A stretch of 64,000 nucleotides of DNA. Source: Marivivens niveibacter (GTDB lineage Bacteria; Pseudomonadota; Alphaproteobacteria; Rhodobacterales; Rhodobacteraceae). This document shows, piece by piece, positions 58,297 to 64,000 of this stretch (positions within the stretch are counted from its first letter, which is position 1; each line of letters begins with the position of its first letter). Made by a program: the position numbers and the translations under genes. The notes under the pieces were generated by a model. That model made no database searches. It worked only from the letters and a program-made list of their open reading frames with translations, and was not told the DNA's origin. Location of the stretch: contig NZ_MSPP01000003.1 of NCBI RefSeq assembly GCF_002150005.2, forward strand, positions 1-64,000. The letters run 5' to 3'.

Positions 58297-58310
58297 TTAC
58301 GTATTGGTAA
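58297..58310. promoter_or_regulatory. HxlR operator-like palindrome before the hxlR gene
   Basis: TTAC-GTATTG-GTAA sits immediately upstream of the hxlR start codon (58314). HxlR-type regulators such as YodB and CatR bind TTAC...GTAA palindromes, so autoregulation is likely. Confidence 0.55.
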
Positions 58311-58313
58311 GAA

Positions 58314-58640
58314 ATGCTATACACGTATCGAAACCGCAATTCTGACTGTCCTTATGAAATGGCGCTGGGTTTGGTGTCAAAACGGTGGAAGCCGCGCATT
58401 TTGGCGATCCTGTCGGAACAGACCCTACGATATGGCGATCTAAAGGACGCGTTGGAGGGTGTTTCGGACAAAGTGCTGACCGGCGCATTGGATGATCTGA
58501 CGCGAGACGGGTTAATCAGCCGCACGGCGTTCGCAGTGATCCCGCCGCGGGTTGAATATGCGCTCACGCCGCAAGGTGAAACATTACTAGAGGCGTTAGA
58601 GCCGCTGGCAAATTGGGCAAAACAAGAAAACGGACGATAG
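58314..58640 (+). CDS. HxlR-family transcriptional regulator
   Basis: A 108-residue winged-helix HxlR (MarR-like) regulator. NSDCPYEMALGLVSKRWKP carries the conserved N-terminal Cys12, which in YodB-type members senses quinones or electrophiles. RYGDLKDALEGVSDKVLTGALDDL is the recognition region, and the wing ends VEYALTPQGETL. The ATG at 58314 places the start directly beside a TTAC-N6-GTAA palindrome. The regulated gene is unknown; the neighbours on both sides are on the opposite strand. Confidence 0.88.
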   Translation: MLYTYRNRNSDCPYEMALGLVSKRWKPRILAILSEQTLRYGDLKDALEGVSDKVLTGALDDLTRDGLISRTAFAVIPPRVEYALTPQGETLLEALEPLANWAKQENGR

Positions 58641-58657
58641 ACCAGTTACATCATTTA

Positions 58658-58671
58658 TTACCTAATGGTGA
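58658..58671. promoter_or_regulatory. Second HxlR-type palindrome, downstream of hxlR
   Basis: TTAC-CTAATG-GTGA. The surrounding 15-mer (58663-58677, TAATGGTGAGAAATG) matches the upstream copy (58302-58316, TATTGGTAAGAAATG) at 13 of 15 positions, including the ATG. It lies between convergent gene ends and drives no evident full-length gene. Confidence 0.4.
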
Positions 58672-58681
58672 GAAATGATAT

Positions 58682-59368
58682 TTATTGGCGTTCGTTTCTG
58701 ATCGCTTCTGCGATTAATGCGCTTATTGCGTCGCTGCCTTTGATCGATGGGTGGATCAAATCAAAACCGTGAAAGCTGCGATCACCAAAAGGCACAAGGT
58801 CCGCAAGCGATACAAACACCACACCGTCATCGGTTTCAGCGAACTTTGCAATCCGTGCATCCATTTCGTCACCAATGGGACCGCAGGATTCAATGGGGCC
58901 GTTTATGCCAGGGGTGCGCAGGTAGCCAGTATACAGTACCCGCGCGCCCGTTTCGCGCAGATCGCGGATTGTATCAGGGATAACGCCCGTTTGTCCGTCG
59001 GCTGAAATCAGGCGATCCAGACGTCGATCACAGGCTCCACAGCCACAACCGAACAGAATGTCGTTGCCGCCGCCGTTCATGACGACCCATTCCCAATTAC
59101 CTGCTACGTACTGGCTTTGGATTTTCATGCCTGCTGCGCCGCTGACGGGCAGGTTGTAGATCAGGCGGGCGCCAGAAACGGATCGATCAACGACTGTCGT
59201 TCCTAACCGGTCCTGTAATTTATCCGCAACGCTGTTTCCCGTCAGTCGATTGAACGCCATCATGGAGTCGCCCAATAGCAATATTTGCGGTTCCGAGGGA
59301 TCCTCGACCGTGTCAGTGCAGGACATGGTCAGAATGCTGACCAAAACGATGAAAAAACAGCGCAACAT
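58682..59368 (-). CDS. GDSL/SGNH-family lipase/esterase, lipoprotein
   Basis: A 228-residue SGNH hydrolase. The N-terminal signal ends in a lipobox (LTMSC, Cys17). Block I is LLGDSMMAFN with the nucleophile Ser, block III is MNGGGNDI with Asn, and block V has FDLIHPSIKG with the Asp-His pair. A Cys-rich insert (FGCGCGACDRR) follows block III and is unusual. The expected product is a membrane-anchored esterase in the periplasm; the substrate is unknown. Confidence 0.88.
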   Translation of the reverse strand: MLRCFFIVLVSILTMSCTDTVEDPSEPQILLLGDSMMAFNRLTGNSVADKLQDRLGTTVVDRSVSGARLIYNLPVSGAAGMKIQSQYVAGNWEWVVMNGGGNDILFGCGCGACDRRLDRLISADGQTGVIPDTIRDLRETGARVLYTGYLRTPGINGPIESCGPIGDEMDARIAKFAETDDGVVFVSLADLVPFGDRSFHGFDLIHPSIKGSDAISALIAEAIRNERQ

Positions 59369-59474
59369 AAATCACCCAAACATTTGCCGGCTTCACATCG
59401 GCATATATAACCCGTGAATACGTCCAAATTAGGTCGGAAAATCTTCCTGAACAGAACGGCGGGTGATTCGCATG

Positions 59475-59500
59475 AAAAAACCCGCCTCTTTGGGCGGGTT
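59475..59500 (-). terminator. Rho-independent terminator after gcrA
   Basis: An 8-bp stem AACCCGCC/GGCGGGTT (59479-59500) reads on the minus strand into TTTTTT. It lies just after the gcrA stop (59524). Confidence 0.88.
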
Positions 59501-59523
59501 AATCCGTCTAAATTTGGTGCCAA

Positions 59524-60114
59524 TTAGCGGCGGCGATCGCGGCGCGCGCTCATTGGTTGGAAGGCAACGCCGACGTGCGCTTCGCAGTATGGTTTGCCCT
59601 GTTGGACGGGCAGACCGCAGAACCAGAAATCAGGCGTCGCAGGGTCGCCGATTGGCCATTTACAGGTGCGTTCGGTCAGTTCCATCAGCGAAATTTTCTT
59701 GGCGGTTTTTTCCACCTCGTTCACGCGGGCCAGGGCCTCGGGCGAAATTTCGTTGGCCGATGGTTGCGGCGGCAAAGGCTGTCCCGCAGGGATAATCGCC
59801 TTGCGTGCTGGGCTCATTGGCACAGTGGCAGGAGGCTGCGCTGGGGCAGGTTCTGCGGCTTTCGGCTCTGGCTTGGGGGCCGGTTTCGCCTTGGGCTTTG
59901 GCGCTGGGGCCGCCTTTGGTGCCTCGGCTTTGGCCGCTTTGGGGGCGGCTGCCGCACCCGCGCTGGTCGCGCGGTTGGATAGGCCCAAACGGTGCACTTT
60001 GCCGATCACAGCGTTACGTGTAACGCCGCCCAGTTCTTTTGCGATCTGGCTTGCGGATTGGCCTTCGCCCCACATCTTTTTCAATAGCTCGACGCGTTCG
60101 TCGGTCCAGGACAT
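59524..60114 (-). CDS. gcrA: Cell-cycle regulator GcrA
   Basis: A 196-residue GcrA homologue, an alphaproteobacterial transcription factor that binds sigma-70 and acts at GANTC-methylated promoters. The conserved N-terminal DNA-binding part reads MSWTDERVELLKKMWGEG and VTRNAVIGKVHRLGLSNR. A long Ala/Pro/Lys-rich linker (about 50-110) leads to the C-terminal sigma-interacting region (CKWPIGDPATPDFWFCG, with its Cys). Length and linker are typical of Rhodobacteraceae GcrA. Confidence 0.95.
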   Translation of the reverse strand: MSWTDERVELLKKMWGEGQSASQIAKELGGVTRNAVIGKVHRLGLSNRATSAGAAAAPKAAKAEAPKAAPAPKPKAKPAPKPEPKAAEPAPAQPPATVPMSPARKAIIPAGQPLPPQPSANEISPEALARVNEVEKTAKKISLMELTERTCKWPIGDPATPDFWFCGLPVQQGKPYCEAHVGVAFQPMSARRDRRR

Positions 60115-60240
60115 ATGAGTTCCTTTGACATTTTTGGCGGGCGCAGCGCGGCATCCGTCCTTGCAACATTGGTCAGAGACCTATTCTAAGCACCATTGAG
60201 CGGGATACAAGCGTTCGAATCGCGAAAACAGGAGAGGATG

Positions 60241-61044
60241 ATGCAAGAACACGTCGCAATGGGCGTTCGCCGCTTTGGTCGAGTGAACTGGTTGGGCCTT
60301 TATACGTTGATAAGACGCGAAATTTTGCGGTTCATGAACGTCTGGTCGCAAACAATTATGGCGCCGTTGATAAATGCGGGCCTGTTCCTGCTGATTTTCA
60401 CAATCGCCATCGGTTCCCAACGCGGAGACGTCATGGGCGTGCCGTTCATGCATTTTCTGGCGCCTGGCATCCTGACGATGACGGTCATCCAGAACGCGTT
60501 TGCGAATTCATCGTCGTCGCTGACCTCGGCCAAGGTGCAGGGGAATATCGTCGATACGCTGATGCCGCCGCTGTCCGCAGGTGAATTGGTTGCGGGCTAT
60601 GTGTGCGGAGCTGTCGCGCGGGGCCTGTTGGTGGCTGTCGTCATCGCCATTGGGGTCTGGCTGTTTTTGGGCGTGGGCATGCAGCATCCGCTGTGGGTGC
60701 TGACGTTCGTTGCTCTGGGCGCGGTATTAATGGGCGGTTTGGGCATCATTGCTGCGATTTTTGCCAATAAATTCGATCAGTTGGCAGCGATCAGCAATTT
60801 CATCGTGACCCCGCTGTCGTTCCTGTCGGGCACGTTTTATTCGATCGATGCGCTGCCGCCGTTTTTGAATAAACTCAGCCATGTGAACCCGTTTTTCTAC
60901 ATCATCGACGGCGTGCGTTACGGCATGATCGGCGTGTCCGATGGCAGCCCGTGGCGCGGTCTATGGGTGGCGGCGCTAGCGGCGACCATCGTTCTGTCGA
61001 TCTGCTGGTACTGGTTCCGCAAAGGTTACCGGCTCAAAGCATAA
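60241..61044 (+). CDS. ABC-2 type transporter permease
   Basis: A 267-residue ABC-2 family permease with six hydrophobic segments. Visible features are a cytoplasmic N-terminal helix (about 1-30), FMHFLAPGILTMTVIQNAF and the C-terminal PLSFLSGTFYSIDALPPFLNKLSHVNPFFYIIDGVRYG motif, typical of NodJ/YadH-like permeases. The ATG at 60241 is preferred because GGAGAGG lies at proper spacing; 60238 is also ATG. No ATP-binding partner is adjacent, which is unusual. The exported substrate is unknown. Confidence 0.85.
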   Translation: MQEHVAMGVRRFGRVNWLGLYTLIRREILRFMNVWSQTIMAPLINAGLFLLIFTIAIGSQRGDVMGVPFMHFLAPGILTMTVIQNAFANSSSSLTSAKVQGNIVDTLMPPLSAGELVAGYVCGAVARGLLVAVVIAIGVWLFLGVGMQHPLWVLTFVALGAVLMGGLGIIAAIFANKFDQLAAISNFIVTPLSFLSGTFYSIDALPPFLNKLSHVNPFFYIIDGVRYGMIGVSDGSPWRGLWVAALAATIVLSICWYWFRKGYRLKA

Positions 61045-61178
61045 AACGCTTTGCATTATGCCAGGTCGCCCCTATACGGGCGGCATGATGACCTGTGCGC
61101 AAAACACCACGATTCGACGCCGACGCTAATTAATTTAGCGCCGCGCTCTTTTGCGCACCCATCTTCCTTCCTTACACG

Positions 61179-61208
61179 TTGACATGCCCCCGCCAGCTTG
61201 GCACCAAT
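61179..61208 (+). promoter_or_regulatory. Candidate sigma-70 promoter for argD
   Basis: TTGACA at 61179-61184, then an 18-bp spacer and ACCAAT (3 of 6 to TATAAT), 29 bp before the argD start. The -35 is perfect; the -10 is weak. Confidence 0.3.
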
Positions 61209-61236
61209 CGGGCTTCTAATTTTAAAGGGTTTGACC

Positions 61237-62415
61237 ATGATCCCCTCTGTTTTGCCGACCTATAACCGTGCGCCACTGTCTTTTGTCGAAGGCAAAGGCT
61301 CTTGGCTGATCGAGGCGGACGGCCGACGTTTTCTGGATTTGGGCGCGGGCATCGCGGTGAATTCTCTGGGTCATGCGCACCCTGATCTGGTTGCAGCCCT
61401 GACAGGTCAGGCAAACGCGCTGTGGCACGTGTCGAACCTATATAAAATCCCTGCGCAACAGGAGTTGGCGGACCGCCTGGTCGATGCGAGCTTTGCAGAC
61501 ACCGTGTTTTTCACGAACTCGGGCACGGAATCGTGCGAATTGGCCGTGAAAATGGCGCGCAAATATCACTATGAAAAAGGCGCGCCCGAGCGCACAACGA
61601 TCATCACCTTTGACGGATCGTTCCACGGTCGTTCGTCCGCAGGTATCGCTGCGGCGGGTTCGGAAAAAATGGTCAAAGGCTTTGGCCCGTTGCTGCCTGG
61701 TTTCAAACACCTGAAATGGGGCGACCATGACGCCCTGCGCGCGGCTGCTGCTGAACCAGATGTTGGCGCGATCCTGATCGAACCTGTTCAAGGCGAAGGC
61801 GGCATTCGTCCGCTGCCAGATCAATGCCTAAAAGGTCTGCGCGATTTGTGCGACGAACACGGTATCCTGTTGATTTTGGACGAAGTTCAATGCGGCGTGG
61901 GCCGCACAGGCAAATTGTTCGCACACGAATGGTCGGGCGTCACACCTGATATTATGATGGTCGCCAAAGGCATCGGCGGTGGTTTCCCGCTGGGCGCTGT
62001 TTTAGCGACTGAAAACGCGGCCTATGGCATGACCGCTGGCACGCACGGGTCCACCTATGGCGGCAACCCGTTGGCCTGTGCTGTTGGGAATGCCGTGATG
62101 AAACACGTCGCCGACGATACGTTTCTGGCCGAAGTAAACCGCAAAGGCGCGCTGTTGCGTCAGAAACTAGAAGGGCTGGTGGCCTCTCATCCTGACGTGT
62201 TTGAACACGTTCGTGGGGCGGGCTTGATGCTGGGTATCAAATGCAAATGCCCGAACACTGATGTTGTGGCCGCTGGCTATGACCAAGGCGTTCTGACGGT
62301 TCCCGCAGGGGACAACGTGCTGCGTTTGCTGCCCGCACTGAACATCAGCGATGACGACATCGATCAGGCGATCACCCGTCTGGATGCCGCAGCAGCCCAA
62401 ATTGAAAAGGGCTAA
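61237..62415 (+). CDS. argD: Acetylornithine aminotransferase
   Basis: A 392-residue class III PLP aminotransferase of arginine biosynthesis. PLP Lys244 is in [13 protein letters not shown], the cofactor-binding Asp is in [15 protein letters not shown] (near 215), and the phosphate loop NSGTESCE lies near 94-101. ArgD also accepts N-succinyl-diaminopimelate in many bacteria. The ATG at 61237 gives the family N-terminus [11 protein letters not shown]; the upstream frame is not conserved. argF follows after 22 bp. Confidence 0.95.
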   Translation: MIPSVLPTYNRAPLSFVEGKGSWLIEADGRRFLDLGAGIAVNSLGHAHPDLVAALTGQANALWHVSNLYKIPAQQELADRLVDASFADTVFFTNSGTESCELAVKMARKYHYEKGAPERTTIITFDGSFHGRSSAGIAAAGSEKMVKGFGPLLPGFKHLKWGDHDALRAAAAEPDVGAILIEPVQGEGGIRPLPDQCLKGLRDLCDEHGILLILDEVQCGVGRTGKLFAHEWSGVTPDIMMVAKGIGGGFPLGAVLATENAAYGMTAGTHGSTYGGNPLACAVGNAVMKHVADDTFLAEVNRKGALLRQKLEGLVASHPDVFEHVRGAGLMLGIKCKCPNTDVVAAGYDQGVLTVPAGDNVLRLLPALNISDDDIDQAITRLDAAAAQIEKG

Positions 62416-62437
62416 GGCCCAAGCGAAAGATTACACG

Positions 62438-63364
62438 ATGACCCATTTTCTGGATATCAACACTACCTCGCCCGAGGATTTGCGGGCCATTATCGACAGC
62501 GCCAAAGCGATGAAATCCGCGCGTCAGGGCCAGCCCAAGGGCGCCTTGGACGCAGACAAACCGCTGGACGGCCGCATGGTCGCGCTGATCTTTGAAAAAC
62601 CATCGACCCGAACCCGCGTGTCGTTTGACGTGGGCGTTCGCCAGATGGGCGGTCAGACGATGGTTCTGTCGGGCACCGATATGCAGCTGGGCCACGGCGA
62701 AACCATCGCCGATACCGCGCGTGTTCTGTCGCGTTACGTCGATATGATCATGATCCGCACGTTCGAAGAACAGACCCTGCTAGAAATGGCGGAATATGCG
62801 TCCGTTCCAGTGATCAATGGCCTGACCAACCGCACGCACCCGTGCCAGATCATGGCCGACATCCAAACGTTCGAAGAACATCGCGGTTCGATCGCCGGTA
62901 AAAAAGTGGTCTGGTCGGGCGACGGCAACAACGTTTGCGCGTCGTTCATCCATGCTGCGGGTCAATTCGGTTTCGACCTGACCTTTACCGGCCCTGAAAA
63001 ACTGGACCCAGAAACCGTGTTCATCGAAGAGGCTCGCGCTAAAGGCGTGACCATCGACATCGAACGCGACCCGATCAAAGCTGTCGAAGGCGCAGATCTC
63101 GTCGTGACCGATACGTGGGTGTCGATGCATGATCCGGCATCAGCCCGTGAACGCCGTCATAACCTGCTGCACAAATATCAGGTAAACGAACGCCTGATGG
63201 CTGCGGCAAAACCTGACGCGTTGTTCATGCATTGTCTGCCTGCCCATCGCGAAGACGAGGCAACAAGCGCCGTGATGGATGGCCCGAATTCGGTGATCTT
63301 TGACGAGGCGGAAAACCGTCTGCACGCGCAAAAAGCCATCATGCGTCACTGTCTGGGCGCATAA
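62438..63364 (+). CDS. argF: Ornithine carbamoyltransferase
   Basis: A 308-residue OTC that makes citrulline from ornithine and carbamoyl phosphate. The carbamoyl-phosphate loop STRTR is at 56-60, HPCQ lies in the [11 protein letters not shown] segment, and the ornithine motif DTWVSMHD is followed by [10 protein letters not shown] near 263. It is the second gene of argDF. The substrate can come from CarB encoded in the same window. Confidence 0.96.
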   Translation: MTHFLDINTTSPEDLRAIIDSAKAMKSARQGQPKGALDADKPLDGRMVALIFEKPSTRTRVSFDVGVRQMGGQTMVLSGTDMQLGHGETIADTARVLSRYVDMIMIRTFEEQTLLEMAEYASVPVINGLTNRTHPCQIMADIQTFEEHRGSIAGKKVVWSGDGNNVCASFIHAAGQFGFDLTFTGPEKLDPETVFIEEARAKGVTIDIERDPIKAVEGADLVVTDTWVSMHDPASARERRHNLLHKYQVNERLMAAAKPDALFMHCLPAHREDEATSAVMDGPNSVIFDEAENRLHAQKAIMRHCLGA

Positions 63365-63368
63365 AAAT

Positions 63369-63393
63369 AAAGGGGCCTCGGGGGCCCCTTTTT
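63369..63393 (+). terminator. Rho-independent terminator after argF
   Basis: Stem AAGGGGCC/GGCCCCTT with a short loop, then TTTTT. On the minus strand it reads into TTTATTTTTA, so it can also end the converging dioxygenase gene. Confidence 0.9.
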
Positions 63394-63396
63394 CAA

Positions 63397-64000
63397 TTAC
63401 AGCGCTAGGCCGATGGTGACGGTGCCGGTGTATCCGGTTTCAGGATCACCAGTGACGACCATGGTGCGCTGTTCCATTTGCGCGTCTGAACTGTCACCAA
63501 ATACCATATCGCGGGTCAGGGACTGGCGACCCAGATTGCGGATGCCGTTGGAATACAGATCGCTTTTCGCGTTGTAGACGGTTTCGCAGTCGTCTTCGTT
63601 GAATGCGATCTGCGAAATCAGCAGGCTATCGCGGCCCGTTGCGATGTCATCTGGGGATGCGAAGACCTCAAAATGCATGTGCGGCCAGCGGCCATCATAG
63701 CAGCCAGGGAAAATGCTGGTGAATTTCACGATGCCGTTTTCATCCGAAATACCCACGCCGCGCAGATAGTTGCGATCGGTCGTGTCATACAGCGAATACA
63801 GGCCCGTTACATCGCAGTGCCATAGATACAATGCATAACCCGAAACAGGGGCGCAGTTATCGTTCACATTGACCAGTTGCAGCTGCATATCCAGCTGCAC
63901 ACCTTCGGCGATGGTGCCTTCGTAGTCGCCAAACGACGTGCGTAAGTCTTCGCGGATTACGCCTTCTTGGGTCAGGACATTGACGGTTTGACCCGCTTTG
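63397..64000 (-). CDS. Intradiol ring-cleavage dioxygenase family protein, 5' end cut by the window
   Basis: The C-terminal 200 residues of an intradiol-dioxygenase-fold protein. The frame is open to the window edge and begins ...KAGQTVNVLTQEGVIREDLRTSF. A Tyr ligand in NYLRGVGISD and the His ligands of GRWPHMHFEVF are visible, along with the TSIFPGCYDGRWPHMH block shared with catechol and protocatechuate dioxygenases. This subgroup in Rhodobacteraceae is often exported and lacks the N-terminal helical dimer domain of catechol dioxygenases, so its substrate is unclear. A GTG at 63900 is internal and not the start. Confidence 0.85.
   Translation of the reverse strand, partial: KAGQTVNVLTQEGVIREDLRTSFGDYEGTIAEGVQLDMQLQLVNVNDNCAPVSGYALYLWHCDVTGLYSLYDTTDRNYLRGVGISDENGIVKFTSIFPGCYDGRWPHMHFEVFASPDDIATGRDSLLISQIAFNEDDCETVYNAKSDLYSNGIRNLGRQSLTRDMVFGDSSDAQMEQRTMVVTGDPETGYTGTVTIGLAL

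Overview
The window looks like chromosomal DNA of a marine alphaproteobacterium of the Rhodobacteraceae (Roseobacter group). GcrA, a Mur-type Mn regulator with sitABCD, DUF1467, TRAP transporters and form I aerobic CO dehydrogenase all point there. GC is moderate (mid-50s % by eye) and coding density is high, with many ATGA start/stop overlaps. I see no IS element, integrase, CRISPR array or rRNA operon.

Layout. 1-70: 3' part of an initiator tRNA. 118-10082: aerobic CO-oxidation cluster: an MHYT-LytTR membrane regulator (CoxC-like), the structural genes coxM-coxS-coxL (form I), then maturation genes coxD, coxE, an XdhC-family gene, a MocA-type nucleotidyltransferase, coxG and a second XdhC-family gene. 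10332-15861: glpK, then a Mn ABC transporter (sitABCD) divergent from a mur-like Fur gene, with a perfect 17-bp Mur-box palindrome between them. 15858-21240: a cobalamin/cobinamide operon (btuB-btuF-btuC-btuD-cbiZ) behind a cobalamin riboswitch. 21317-35109: a quinate/shikimate catabolic region: aroQ, two divergent GntR regulators, TRAP transporter dctPQM, a quinate/shikimate dehydrogenase, a LysR regulator, a four-gene module of unassigned pathway (HMG-CoA-lyase-like, TIM-barrel isomerase-like, acylating aldehyde dehydrogenase, ThDP enzyme) and a fused 3-dehydroshikimate dehydratase (QuiC).

35330-53652: mostly housekeeping: ybjN, proC-csaA-hydroxyacid reductase, tdk, a PA3286-like KAS III, carB, pabB, aspS, a secreted DUF1800/DUF1501 pair, an orphan Flp-like pilin, a response regulator, methylmalonyl-CoA epimerase and small conserved proteins. 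53774-61044: an M48 lipoprotein, small unknowns, an IMPACT-family protein, an AbiJ-like phage-defence gene placed directly behind rimO, an HxlR regulator with two similar operator-like palindromes, a GDSL lipoprotein, gcrA and an ABC-2 permease. 61237-63364: argD-argF. 63397-64000: an intradiol dioxygenase cut by the window end.

How it fits together. The CO cluster gives supplementary energy from CO. The sit and btu systems supply Mn and corrinoids. The 21-35 kb region should import a quinate/shikimate-like acid and convert it through 3-dehydroquinate and 3-dehydroshikimate to protocatechuate. The inserted four-gene module suggests an additional carbon route that I cannot match to a described pathway; it is the best candidate here for something new.
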